Origin: Lysobacterales bacterium
GTDB taxonomy: Bacteria > Pseudomonadota > Gammaproteobacteria > Xanthomonadales > Xanthomonadaceae
Reading direction: 5' to 3'
DNA: 10,986 nucleotides
NCBI GenBank assembly: GCA_015655035.1
Contig: JAATFS010000171.1
Span: 1-10,986, forward strand
Position numbers and translations under genes: made by a program. Below the pieces are notes generated by a model. It was not told where the DNA came from and ran no database searches. It was given only the letters and a program-made list of their open reading frames with translations. The stretch's first letter is position 1; every line of letters starts with the position of its first letter. This document shows positions 1 through 7,454 of the stretch, piece after piece.

Positions 1-437
1 GCACGGATGGCCTGCTCGCCGGCCAGCTTGCTTTCGCCATAGACGCCCAGCGGCGCGGTCGGATCCTCCGGCAGGTACGGGCGCGTGCCCTGCCCGTCGA
101 ACACATAGTCGGTGGAGTAATGCACCAGCGGTACGCCGTGGGCCGCGCACCAGTGGGCAATCGCTTCCGGTGCCCGTGCGTTGGCGGCGAATGCCGCCTC
201 GCGCTCGGTCTCGGCCTTGTCCACTGCGGTATACGCGGCGGCGTTGACCACCCACTGCGGCTGCAGCCGCTCCAGCAGCCCGGTCAGAGAGGCGGGATCG
301 GCAAAATCGGCCTGCTCGCAGGCGCGGCCATCGGGCAGCGTACCGCTGCGCGTGGTCGCCACCACCTCATGCCCGCCCAGCGCCCGCAACAGCTCCTGGC
401 CGACCTGGCCATTGGCTCCGAACACCAGCACCTTCAT
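1..437 (-). CDS. rmlD: dTDP-4-dehydrorhamnose reductase (N-terminal part, runs off left edge)
   Basis: Last enzyme of dTDP-L-rhamnose synthesis: NADPH-dependent reduction of dTDP-4-keto-L-rhamnose in the cytoplasm. About 145 residues are visible. The N-terminus MKVLVFGANGQ is the Rossmann nucleotide-binding loop (GxxGxxG type), NAAAYTAVDKAE is the conserved SDR segment near residue 65-80, and STDYVFDG comes before the catalytic Y133-G-E-S-K137 (YxxxK). These features are typical of RmlD, whose full length is about 300 residues, so roughly half the gene is missing beyond the window. The ATG at 437 is fixed by the 4-base ATGA overlap with the rmlC stop, which implies translational coupling. It is the last visible gene of the rmlBACD operon. 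No defect is seen in the visible part. Confidence 0.95.
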   Translation of the reverse strand, partial: MKVLVFGANGQVGQELLRALGGHEVVATTRSGTLPDGRACEQADFADPASLTGLLERLQPQWVVNAAAYTAVDKAETEREAAFAANARAPEAIAHWCAAHGVPLVHYSTDYVFDGQGTRPYLPEDPTAPLGVYGESKLAGEQAIR

Positions 438-991
438 GCCGTAAATACCGGCAGGCGGTCTTCGGCGATCTGCTCAAGGAACGGCGCATTGGCGTCCTTG
501 GCCGACAGCTGTGGATCGGAGATCGGCCAATCCACGCCGATGGCCGCATCGTCCCAACGCACACCGGCATCGGCTTCCTTCACGTACACATCGGTGCACA
601 GGTAGCTGAAGATCGCCCGCTCGGACAGCACCGCAAAGCCATGCGCAAAGCCTTCCGGGATCCAGAACTGCTTCTTGTTCTCCGCCGTCAGCACTACCGC
701 AGCCCACTTACCGAACGTCGGCGAGCCACGGCGGATGTCCACCGCTACGTCGTACACCTCGCCTTCCAGCACGCTCACCAGCTTGCCCTGCGGTCGTGGC
801 CACTGGTAGTGCAAGCCACGCAGTACACCCTTGGAGGAGGAAGACACATTGCTCTGCACGAATTTGGTCGGCAGGCCGTGCTCACCGAAGCGCTCGGCAT
901 TCCAGGTCTCGAAGAAGAAACCGCGCTCGTCGCCGAACACCGCCGGCTCGATCACTACGCAGCCCGCCAAATCCGTCTTGATGATCTTCAT
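434..991 (-). CDS. rmlC: dTDP-4-dehydrorhamnose 3,5-epimerase
   Basis: Cytoplasmic cupin-fold epimerase converting dTDP-4-keto-6-deoxyglucose to dTDP-4-keto-L-rhamnose, the third step of the pathway. At 185 residues it is of normal family length. Family marks in order: FGDERGFFFETW (19-30), the Q46-S-N-V-S segment, RGLHYQ with the expected catalytic base H61, K70 in the QGKLV strand, WIPEGFAHGF (110-119), Y130 in the position of the family's acid/base tyrosine, and LSAKDAN (162-168) with the Asp thought to pair with the His. The start ATG shares one base with the rmlA stop (TAATG) and the stop overlaps the rmlD start by 4 bases, so the gene sits inside a translationally coupled operon. No oddities are visible. 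Confidence 0.97.
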   Translation of the reverse strand: MKIIKTDLAGCVVIEPAVFGDERGFFFETWNAERFGEHGLPTKFVQSNVSSSSKGVLRGLHYQWPRPQGKLVSVLEGEVYDVAVDIRRGSPTFGKWAAVVLTAENKKQFWIPEGFAHGFAVLSERAIFSYLCTDVYVKEADAGVRWDDAAIGVDWPISDPQLSAKDANAPFLEQIAEDRLPVFTA

Positions 992-1878
992 TACTTCACC
1001 AGGCCTCGCTGGATCAGGTTCATCAGGTACTGGCCGTAGCCGTTGTTGGACAGCGGCTTGGCCAGCGCTTCCAATTGCGCCGTATCGATCCAGCCCTGGC
1101 TGTAGGCGATCTCTTCCGGGCAGCTCACCTGCAAGCCCTGGCGGGCCTGGATGGTCTCGATGAAGTTGGACGCCTCGTGCAACGACTGGTGGGTACCGGT
1201 ATCCAGCCAGGCATAGCCCCGGCCCAGTTGCTCCAGGTACAGCGCGCCCTCGTCCAGGTAGCGCTTGTTGAGGTCGGTGATCTCCAGCTCGCCGCGTGGC
1301 GAAGGCTTGAGCGCGGCGGCGTATTCGGGCGCCTTGCCGTCATAGAAGTACAGGCCGGTGACCGCATAGTTGGAGCGCGGCTGGGTGGGCTTTTCCTCGA
1401 TGTCGATCACCTTGCCCTGCGCATCGAACTCGGCCACGCCGTAGCGCTCGGGATCGTTGACCCAGTAGCCGAACACAGTGGCGCCGTCCTGGCGGGTATC
1501 GGCACGCTTGAGCGTCTCGGTCAGGCCATGGCCGTGGAAGATGTTGTCGCCCAGCACCAGGCAGCTGGGCTGGCCGGCCAGGAAGTCGCGGCCGATCAGG
1601 TAGGCCTGGGCCAGGCCATCGGGGCTGGGCTGGATCGCATACTCGATCTTCATCCCCCACTGCGAGCCGTCGCCCAGCAGGTTCTGGAACAGCGCCTGCT
1701 CATGCGGGGTGTTGATGATCAGCACCTCGCGGATGCCCGCCAGCATCAGCACGCTGAGCGGGTAGTAGATCATCGGTTTGTCGTACACCGGCAGCAGTTG
1801 CTTGCTGACGCCCTTGGTGATCGGATACAGCCGCGTGCCGGAACCGCCGGCCAGGATGATGCCTTTGCGTTGTGTCAT
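991..1878 (-). CDS. rmlA: Glucose-1-phosphate thymidylyltransferase
   Basis: First committed step of dTDP-rhamnose synthesis: glucose-1-phosphate plus dTTP gives dTDP-glucose and pyrophosphate. It has 295 residues, the usual length. The nucleotidyltransferase signature GGSGTRLYP is at 11-19, followed by SKQLLPVYDKPM (25-36), the Mg-binding GDNIF with D111, EEKP at 161-164 (substrate-binding E162 and K163), and WLDTGTH with D226. The start ATG is preceded by AAAGGAA about 7 bases upstream. The gene is separated from rmlB by an 80-base gap holding two small hairpins and joined to rmlC by a TAATG junction. In the family the enzyme is feedback-inhibited by dTDP-rhamnose at an allosteric site; nothing in the sequence argues against that here. 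Confidence 0.97.
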   Translation of the reverse strand: MTQRKGIILAGGSGTRLYPITKGVSKQLLPVYDKPMIYYPLSVLMLAGIREVLIINTPHEQALFQNLLGDGSQWGMKIEYAIQPSPDGLAQAYLIGRDFLAGQPSCLVLGDNIFHGHGLTETLKRADTRQDGATVFGYWVNDPERYGVAEFDAQGKVIDIEEKPTQPRSNYAVTGLYFYDGKAPEYAAALKPSPRGELEITDLNKRYLDEGALYLEQLGRGYAWLDTGTHQSLHEASNFIETIQARQGLQVSCPEEIAYSQGWIDTAQLEALAKPLSNNGYGQYLMNLIQRGLVK

Positions 1879-1896
1879 GGGTGTTCCTTTATTCGT

Positions 1897-1935
1897 CCTT
1901 CTCGCACGTATGGGAGAAGCGGCCCCGAAGGGCGG
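1897..1935. repeat. Double-hairpin intergenic element between rmlB and rmlA
   Basis: In the 80-base gap between rmlB and rmlA are two adjacent inverted repeats. CTTCTC (1898-1903) pairs with GAGAAG (1914-1919). GCCC/GGGC (1922-1925, 1930-1933) closes a four-base loop that reads UUCG with a C-G closing pair in the rml transcript. The wording (GAGAAG followed by GGCCCCGAAGGGCGGA) resembles short repeats I recall as frequent between xanthomonad genes. Within this window I see only one copy. It could shape mRNA stability or partially terminate transcription between rmlB and rmlA; that is inference. Confidence 0.45.
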
Positions 1936-1958
1936 AGGGGGAAGACGATCCGGCCCGC

Positions 1959-3011
1959 TCAGGCCTCGGTGCCGATACGCTCCAGCCGGTAGCTGCCATC
2001 GAGCACGCGGTTCACCCAGTCCTGGTGTTCCAGGTACCAGTCCACGGTGTAGGCGATGCCCTGCTCGAAGGTGTACTTCGGCTCCCAGCCCAGATCGCGC
2101 TTGAGCTTGGAGGCATCGATCGCATAGCGGCGATCGTGGCCCGGGCGGTCGGCGACATAGGTAATCTGGCTCGCGCGCGGCTTGCCGTCCTCGCGCGGGC
2201 GGCGCTCGTCCAGCAACGCGCAGATGGCCTGGACCACCTGGATGTTCTCGCGCTCGGAATTGCCGCCGACGTTGTAGGTCTCGCCGACCTGGCCCTTGGC
2301 CAGCACCGTGCGGATCGCCTCGCAGTGGTCGGTCACGAACAGCCAGTCGCGCACCTGCTTGCCATCGCCGTACACCGGCAGCGGCTCGCCGGCCAGCGCC
2401 TTGGCGATCACCAGCGGGATCAGCTTCTCCGGGAAGTGGTACGGCCCGTAGTTGTTGGAGCAGTTGGTGGTCAGCACCGGCAGGCCGTAGGTGTGGTGGA
2501 ACGCCCGCACCAGGTGGTCGGAAGCGGCCTTGGAGGCCGAGTACGGCGAGTTGGGCGCATACGCCGTGGTCTCGCTGAACTTGCCGGTCTCGCCGAGCGT
2601 GCCGTAGACCTCGTCGGTGGACACGTGCAGGAAACGGAATGCCTGCCTGGCCTCGCCCTCCAGCGCCTTCCAGTAGTCGCGCACCGCTTCGAGCAGGCCG
2701 AGCGTGCCGACCACGTTGGTCTGGATGAAGGCGCCAGGGCCGTCGATGGAACGGTCCACGTGGCTCTCGGCGGCGAAGTTGAGCACCGCGTCGGGCCGAT
2801 GCTCGGCCAGCAGGCGTGAGATCAACTCGCGGTCACCAATGTCGCCTTGCACGAACACATGGTTGGGGTTGCCCTCCAGCGAGGACAGCGTGTCCAGGTT
2901 GCCGGCGTAGGTCAGGGCGTCGAGGTTGATCACCTTGATGCCGCGCGCCACGGCCTCCAGTACGAAGTTACCGCCGATGAAGCCGGCGCCGCCGGTTACG
3001 AGCCAAGTCAT
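1959..3011 (-). CDS. rmlB: dTDP-glucose 4,6-dehydratase
   Basis: Second step of dTDP-rhamnose synthesis: NAD-dependent oxidation, dehydration and re-reduction of dTDP-glucose to dTDP-4-keto-6-deoxyglucose. It is an extended SDR of 350 residues, the normal length. The N-terminal TGGAGFIGGNF (6-16) is the NAD-binding loop. STDEVYG (131-137) carries the Thr-Asp-Glu catalytic trio (T132, D133, E134), and Y157-SAS-K161 is the SDR Tyr/Lys pair. NNYGPYHFPEKLIPL (186-200) and GDGKQVRDWLFV (215-226) form the sugar-nucleotide site. The ATG at 3011 has a good Shine-Dalgarno GAGGAA 5 bases upstream. It is the first gene of the rmlBACD operon and reads away from etfBA. Confidence 0.97.
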   Translation of the reverse strand: MTWLVTGGAGFIGGNFVLEAVARGIKVINLDALTYAGNLDTLSSLEGNPNHVFVQGDIGDRELISRLLAEHRPDAVLNFAAESHVDRSIDGPGAFIQTNVVGTLGLLEAVRDYWKALEGEARQAFRFLHVSTDEVYGTLGETGKFSETTAYAPNSPYSASKAASDHLVRAFHHTYGLPVLTTNCSNNYGPYHFPEKLIPLVIAKALAGEPLPVYGDGKQVRDWLFVTDHCEAIRTVLAKGQVGETYNVGGNSERENIQVVQAICALLDERRPREDGKPRASQITYVADRPGHDRRYAIDASKLKRDLGWEPKYTFEQGIAYTVDWYLEHQDWVNRVLDGSYRLERIGTEA

Positions 3012-3029
3012 TCAAATTCCTCGTTTATC

Positions 3030-3076
3030 AAGCGCCGAAGCGCTTATGCGGTCGTCAGCCGCTTAGGATAGCGGCT
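3030..3076 (-). promoter_or_regulatory. Two tandem hairpins in the rmlB 5' leader
   Basis: Read on the minus strand, the rmlB leader holds a perfect 7-bp inverted repeat (AGCCGCT, 6-base loop, AGCGGCT; 3076-3057). Eleven bases later comes a perfect 6-bp stem AAGCGC/GCGCTT closed by a UUCG loop with a C-G closing pair (3045-3030), a very stable RNA tetraloop class. The second hairpin ends 18 bases before the ATG, just outside the GAGGAA ribosome binding site. Neither is followed by a T-run, so they are not standard terminators. A role in leader stability or translation control is possible, but no ligand or regulator is evident. Confidence 0.45.
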
Positions 3077-3122
3077 TCCCGCCTTCCGATCGGCACGTCG
3101 TCGACGGAGTAAATGTAAAGTC

Positions 3123-3178
3123 GAGCCGCCCGGCCCCATCCATACGCCATCGCATGGACGGCTCTGCCCGGTTAGAAT
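3123..3178 (+). promoter_or_regulatory. Possible etfB promoter region with nested inverted repeats
   Basis: TAGAAT at 3173-3178 matches the -10 consensus at five of six bases and lies 72 bases before etfB, but no convincing -35 box is present 16-18 bases upstream. Just upstream, GAGCCG (3123-3128) and CGGCTC (3159-3164) form an outer inverted repeat around a smaller imperfect one, CCATACG/CGCATGG (3140-3146, 3151-3157), which could be an operator. TCGAGCCG also occurs twice in direct orientation (3121-3128, 3178-3185). I found no clear matching promoter for rmlB on the other strand. Confidence 0.3.
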
Positions 3179-3249
3179 CGAGCCGTAATTGCCCCGTGCC
3201 AGCCGCCGCGGCCGGGCCTTCCCGCAACAGCTGAAGGATCTCGAACAAG

Positions 3250-3996
3250 ATGAAAATCCTCGTCGCCTACAAGCGCGTGGTGGACTACAACGTCCGCATT
3301 CAGGTCAAACCGGATGGCTCCGGCGTGGTGACCGATGGCGTCAAGCTCTCGGCCAACCCCTTTGACGAAATCGCCCTGGAAGAAGCCCTGCGCCTGCGCG
3401 ATGCCGGCATCGCCACCGAAGTGGTGGTCGCCACTCTCGCCCCGGCCGATGCCGCCGCCCACCTACGCAATGGCCTGGCGATGGGCGCCAACCGCGCCCT
3501 GCACGTCGTCACCGATACCGCCATCCAGCCACTGACTGCTGCGCGTGCCCTGCTCAAGCTGGTCGAGAAAGAACAGCCGGACCTGGTCATCCTGGGCAAG
3601 CAGGCCATCGATGACGACGCCAACCAGACCGGACAGATGCTGGCCACGCTATGGGGCCGTCCGCAGGCCACGTTCGCCTCCAGGCTCGTCGTCGCCGATG
3701 GCAAGGCCACGGTCACCCGCGAAGTCGATGCCGGCCTGGAAACGCTGGAAGTGGACCTGCCGGCGGTGGTCACCACCGACCTGCGCCTGAACGAGCCGCG
3801 CTTCATCAAGCTGCCGGACATCATGAAGGCCAAGAGCAAGCCGCTGGAGACGATCGCCTTCGCCGACCTCGGCGTGGACGCCAACGACAGCCTGAAGACC
3901 ACGCATTACGCCCCGCCAGTCAAGCGCAGTCGCGGGGTCATGGTGAAGGACGCCGCCGAACTGGTGGCCGCACTCAAGCAAAAGGGGTTGCTGTAA
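3250..3996 (+). CDS. etfB: Electron transfer flavoprotein, beta subunit
   Basis: Small subunit of the soluble ETF heterodimer, which takes electrons from acyl-CoA and other flavin dehydrogenases and passes them to ETF:quinone oxidoreductase in the membrane. It has 248 residues, the normal length. The N-terminus MKILVAYKRVVDYNVRI is typical. GKQAIDDDANQTGQM (116-130) is the AMP-binding stretch, EVDAGLETLEVDLPAVVTT (158-176) is the EtfB family signature, and NEPRFIKLPDIMKAK (181-195) corresponds to the recognition loop that docks partner dehydrogenases. The ATG at 3250 has a somewhat distant GAAGGA at 3233-3238. The stop overlaps the etfA start (TAATG), so the subunits are made together. It is a housekeeping gene flanking the polysaccharide locus, not part of it. 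Confidence 0.97.
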   Translation: MKILVAYKRVVDYNVRIQVKPDGSGVVTDGVKLSANPFDEIALEEALRLRDAGIATEVVVATLAPADAAAHLRNGLAMGANRALHVVTDTAIQPLTAARALLKLVEKEQPDLVILGKQAIDDDANQTGQMLATLWGRPQATFASRLVVADGKATVTREVDAGLETLEVDLPAVVTTDLRLNEPRFIKLPDIMKAKSKPLETIAFADLGVDANDSLKTTHYAPPVKRSRGVMVKDAAELVAALKQKGLL

Positions 3997-4937
3997 TGAG
4001 CAAGGTTCTCGTAATCGCCGAACACCTCAACGGCCAGCTCAACGCGGCCACCGCCAAGACCGTCAGCGCCGCACAAGCGCTGTCGCCGGAGGCCATCGAC
4101 ATCGTGGTGCTCGCCGACGCCCCGGGGGCCGTGGCCGCGCAAGCCGCCCAGATCGCCGGCGTAACACGCGTGCTGACGGTGGCAAACCCCGCCAATGCCC
4201 AGGCCTTGGCGCAGGTACTCGGCCCGCAGGTCGCTGCGCTCGCATCCGGCTACAGCCATGTATTCGGCCCGTCCACCACCTTCGGCAAAGACCTGCTGCC
4301 GGTGGTCGCTGCGCTGCTCGGCGTCAACCAGATATCGGACCTGATGGCCGTCGAAGGCGCCTACACGTTCAAGCGCCCGATCTATGCTGGTAACGCGATC
4401 ATCACCGTCGAAGCGCCGGCCGACCAGATCGTGGTCGCTACGGTGCGAACGGCCTCGTGGCCGGAAGCGGCTCAGGGCGGCAGCGCACCGGTGGAGGCGG
4501 CGAACGTGCAGGCCGCGCTACCAAGCCACACCCGCTTCGTCGGCCTGGCCGCCGGCAGCTCCGACCGCCCCGACCTGCAAAGCGCCAAGCGCGTGGTATC
4601 GGGTGGCCGCGGCGTCGGCTCGGAAGAAAACTTCAAGATCATCTACCAGTTGGCCGACAAGCTGGGGGCTGCGGTGGGCGCCTCGCGCGCGGCCGTGGAT
4701 GCCGGCTACGTGCCCAACGAACTACAGGTTGGCCAGACCGGCAAGATCATCGCGCCGGAACTGTACGTGGCCATCGGCATCAGCGGCGCGATACAGCACC
4801 TGACCGGCATCAAGGACGCAGGCACGATCGTCGCAATCAACAAGGATGCGGAGGCTCCGATCTTCGAGATTGCGGATATTGGATTGGTGGGGGATTTGTT
4901 TGCGTTGTTGCCGGAGTTGGAAGCGGCATTGGCATAG
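3996..4937 (+). CDS. etfA: Electron transfer flavoprotein, alpha subunit
   Basis: Large, FAD-binding subunit of ETF, 313 residues, normal length. The N-terminal domain (about 1-185) begins MSKVLVIAEHLNGQL. The C-terminal FAD domain shows VVSGGRGVGS (200-209), YVPNELQVGQTGK (238-250), IGISGAIQHLTG (260-271) and the end segment PIFEIADIGLVGDLF (288-302), all textbook EtfA motifs. The start at 3996 shares one base with the etfB stop and has AAAGGGG 8 bases upstream. An upstream extension of the same frame to 3651 is only the shadow of etfB. The last 70 or so bases become T- and G-rich, unlike the rest of the gene, close to the boundary with the accessory region. In xanthomonads etfA marks one border of the LPS locus. 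Confidence 0.97.
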   Translation: MSKVLVIAEHLNGQLNAATAKTVSAAQALSPEAIDIVVLADAPGAVAAQAAQIAGVTRVLTVANPANAQALAQVLGPQVAALASGYSHVFGPSTTFGKDLLPVVAALLGVNQISDLMAVEGAYTFKRPIYAGNAIITVEAPADQIVVATVRTASWPEAAQGGSAPVEAANVQAALPSHTRFVGLAAGSSDRPDLQSAKRVVSGGRGVGSEENFKIIYQLADKLGAAVGASRAAVDAGYVPNELQVGQTGKIIAPELYVAIGISGAIQHLTGIKDAGTIVAINKDAEAPIFEIADIGLVGDLFALLPELEAALA

Positions 4938-4955
4938 GATGAGGGCAGCACGACA

Positions 4956-4985
4956 AAGGGCGCCATCCATCAAGGTGGCGCTCTT
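4956..4985 (+). terminator. Terminator-like hairpin after etfA
   Basis: AAGGGCGCCA (4956-4965) pairs with TGGCGCTCTT (4976-4985): a 10-bp stem with one G-U pair and a 10-base loop, 18 bases after the etfA stop. The right arm ends in CTCTT but no real T-run follows, so its strength as an intrinsic terminator is uncertain. Position and GC-rich stem fit the end of the etfBA transcript. Confidence 0.6.
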
Positions 4986-5390
4986 CTGATCGCATACCCA
5001 TCCAGGGTCGGGATCGGAGTCACTGGAAGAAGACTGTATCTACTTAAGTCCATCAGGTCACCCGCAACGATATCCATGCTAGCGGCGGCCATCAACAAAC
5101 CAGATGGGAAGCAAGATTGAAGTCCGCCACCGTCACTACCAAGGGCATGGTCAGGAGCAATGCCCGTATCCAATTCTTCTACCGCGCCCAGAGCGGATCG
5201 GCCGTAAGGCAGATTAGCCAAATTTGAATTGATACCCAACGTCAGCTCGTCCAGCACAGCGCGATCAGAGCACTGGCTGTCATTTCCCTCTCCCTGCGCA
5301 ACAGTCTTTCATACCGTCAGATATGCCAAGAAGCTGACGCTGCCCACATGGGCCCGTGCTTCTTGGTGGCTCCTCTCAGGGACAACTTCA
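4986..5390. other. Spacer between etfA and the accessory operon, no convincing gene
   Basis: The two flanking operons converge here. On the minus strand a frame stays open from about 5310 to its stop at 4970. Its only late start is a GTG at 5257 with no ribosome binding site, which would give 95 residues of no recognisable family. A separate ATG at 5283, preceded by GGGAGAGGGAA, opens 13 codons and stops at 5242 in a neighbouring frame. The two together could be a small gene broken by a frameshift, but there is no family match to prove it. No tRNA, insertion-sequence ends or repeats were recognised. A hairpin at 5326-5366 probably ends the minus-strand operon. Confidence 0.5.
5326..5366 (-). 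terminator. Candidate terminator of the accessory operon
   Basis: CCAAGAAGC (5326-5334) and GCTTCTTGG (5358-5366) form a perfect 9-bp inverted repeat. Inside it sits a smaller one, GCCC/GGGC (5342-5345, 5350-5353). It begins 24 bases after the stop of the 681-residue membrane protein gene on the minus strand. No T-run follows, so a factor-dependent or mRNA-end-protecting role is as likely as intrinsic termination. Confidence 0.35.
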
Positions 5391-7436
5391 CTATTCCACC
5401 CTAGCGCTGACCGGGGCCACATCCAGGTCATGTAGCCATACCCGTCCCTCGAGAACAGCCGAGACGCTGAGAGTCTCATTAGCGTCTGCACCAGAGCCGG
5501 GCACGATGAACTCGACCTCGCGCGACTGCCCCGGTTCAATGTCGCCACCATGTGCCTCCAGTTCAATTCGCGACACCCATTTGGCCGGGTCCGGAGAAGT
5601 AGTCGCAATTGAATGCAACTGCCACGACAGACGAAACGGCTGAACAGCAGGGTAGGCGGGAAGCGTATAGTCGGAACCGTTGCTGATGCGCACATGTACC
5701 CGCCAGTCGGAGGCAGCCGGCTCGATCGATACGATCTGCAACCTGACCTTGCGCAGTTGGTCTATGGGTATCCGCATCCAACTCGCTTCCGCACATCCGG
5801 GATGCCCGACGATGAACACCAAAGCGTGGGCCTGCAGCGGCGGCTCCCTGTGCAGGCGCTCGGCATAAAATTGCGCTGCGGCGCGAAGCCGGTTCACCGC
5901 CTGTTGGCATGCGGGCAACTCGGCGTCACCACTGTAGCCCGGCGCGGAATTGCCCGAATAACCATTGAGAGTGTTGCGGCCCAGCTCCTGCGCCAGGGAC
6001 ATGCCATCCAGTTCGGTGACAAAGGATGGCTCTTCCGGCGAACCGGGTACATACAGCACTGCATCGGCGGGCACAGTAGCAGGAAGGCTCTCTCTTAGCT
6101 TCTGGACACGCCCCTGTGCCTCCTGCGGCTCGAAATGCATCGTCTTCACCGAAGACGCTTCGGCAATCATGAGGATTGCCAACACACACGCCGCCAGGCT
6201 TGAAAAACCGCCTCGGCTGCGAAGCGCATCCACACCCAGCGCCACCAGAATGGCTGCAGGCAGAGCCATGATCAGGATAATCCGCGACACCGCGCGGATG
6301 GAATTGGCTCCCGGAAGAACCGCGATCAGGCTGTAGGCCGAATGCCCGGCGACACTCAGGGTCAGTAGTACCAGCATCGCGATCGAAAGCAGCGCCGTCC
6401 AGCGCAATGCAGATTTGGATAGAAACAAACCTGACAGCGCGAACAATCCAGCGCCCAGCCCCAGGAACATCTGCTGTTCTTGTCGCATCGGCATCGAAGG
6501 CACCAACCACTGGCTCAACCTCCCCCATAAGAGGGAATTGTCCGCCAACAGATAGCTACGAATACGCGGCAGCATGGAGCCGATTTCCGCCGAATCCCGA
6601 TGGAACTGGTACAACCGCGAAAAGTGCAGGTAGGGATACATCAGCCAAAGTAAGCCGGCTGCTGCGATCGCCATCATGCCCAGCGCCAGTACCAGATCAC
6701 GCCGCGGAAAGAATGCGGTATGGATAGCCGATTCCGCTCGCAGCCGCCAAGGCCATTCCCGCTCCATGATGGCCTGCGACAGCGCCCAGGCTCCAAGCAA
6801 CAGCACTGTGAAATAACCAAGGTAGATGGAGAGGTAGAACTGTCCCGTTATCGTCAGCGCGACCAGACCGAGCCACAACCAGCCACCTTGCTCGCGGAAA
6901 CGCTGCCAAAACAGCAGTGCAACCGGCGCCAGACACCTATACATCAACTGTGCATGGCCGTACTTGATGCTGACCGGCATCGCGTACGCGAAGAGAAAGG
7001 CACCCACCGCGCTGGCGACCGGCGAGAAACGCATCCTGCGCAGGAGGTAATGGCAGGCGAAGAAGTTCAGCGCGTACGCCGCCAAATACCACAGATCGAA
7101 AGAGTGGTACCGATCGGCTCCCAGCATGCGAAAGATGGAATACAGCCAAGCGCTGCCCCAGTGATTGTCGCTGAAGCTCAGGACACCCGGCATGGGATAA
7201 AAGAATCCCGGGTTGATCAGGCTGACTTCCACGCCAGTCAACCAGCGATAGAAGTACTCCAGAATGATGCCGTTGAAACGCGCATCGCCAATGTCGCCGG
7301 GAACACAGGCCATCCGACAGGTATGTGCCAGGGGAACGAGCCAGAACCCGAGGGCGAACAGTGCCAACGGTGCAAGCCAACGCCATTCCTTGTCGGCGAA
7401 ATGTCGGCCTGGATGAGCTGAAGCCATGCTAGTCAT
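5391..7436 (-). CDS. Large polytopic membrane protein, likely GT-C-type glycosyltransferase
   Basis: A 681-residue protein with about ten to twelve hydrophobic segments between residues 20 and 428 (for example 20-38, 114-132, 140-157, 187-205, 207-223, 249-268, 347-366, 384-402, 411-428), then a soluble tail of about 250 residues (430-681). The first loop carries GDIGDAR (48-53), an acidic motif in the place where GT-C enzymes keep their catalytic Asp, and LSFSDNHWGSAW (86-97). ANSIRAVSR (377-385) comes before a late helix. This architecture suggests an enzyme that uses a polyprenyl-phosphate sugar on the periplasmic side. As last gene after GT2 and GtrA-like genes it would be the transferase of a Gtr-like set. 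Start 7436 is supported by AGGAA 9 bases upstream; the gap to the previous gene is 18 bases. Exact family and sugar are unknown; the GT-C call is inference. Confidence 0.75.
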   Translation of the reverse strand: MTSMASAHPGRHFADKEWRWLAPLALFALGFWLVPLAHTCRMACVPGDIGDARFNGIILEYFYRWLTGVEVSLINPGFFYPMPGVLSFSDNHWGSAWLYSIFRMLGADRYHSFDLWYLAAYALNFFACHYLLRRMRFSPVASAVGAFLFAYAMPVSIKYGHAQLMYRCLAPVALLFWQRFREQGGWLWLGLVALTITGQFYLSIYLGYFTVLLLGAWALSQAIMEREWPWRLRAESAIHTAFFPRRDLVLALGMMAIAAAGLLWLMYPYLHFSRLYQFHRDSAEIGSMLPRIRSYLLADNSLLWGRLSQWLVPSMPMRQEQQMFLGLGAGLFALSGLFLSKSALRWTALLSIAMLVLLTLSVAGHSAYSLIAVLPGANSIRAVSRIILIMALPAAILVALGVDALRSRGGFSSLAACVLAILMIAEASSVKTMHFEPQEAQGRVQKLRESLPATVPADAVLYVPGSPEEPSFVTELDGMSLAQELGRNTLNGYSGNSAPGYSGDAELPACQQAVNRLRAAAQFYAERLHREPPLQAHALVFIVGHPGCAEASWMRIPIDQLRKVRLQIVSIEPAASDWRVHVRISNGSDYTLPAYPAVQPFRLSWQLHSIATTSPDPAKWVSRIELEAHGGDIEPGQSREVEFIVPGSGADANETLSVSAVLEGRVWLHDLDVAPVSARVE

Positions 7437-7454
7437 GCAGGAATTCCTATCAGC

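Noticed and set aside
1075..2819. Long plus-strand frames (1075-1992, 305 residues; 1872-2819, 315 residues) opposite rmlA and rmlB
   Set aside because: They are antisense shadows of strongly supported rml genes in GC-rich DNA, rich in Val/Leu/Ala/His/Arg with no family motif.
3300..3902. 200-residue minus-strand frame opposite etfB
   Set aside because: Ser/Ala/Thr-rich antisense frame with no motif; etfB on the other strand is certain.
3651..3995. Upstream extension of the etfA frame
   Set aside because: It lies inside etfB, reads as low-complexity Arg/Gly-rich shadow, and the ATG at 3996 matches the known EtfA N-terminus.
6720..7421. 233-residue plus-strand frame opposite the 681-residue membrane protein gene
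   Set aside because: Gln/Arg/His-rich composition typical of an antisense shadow of hydrophobic codons.
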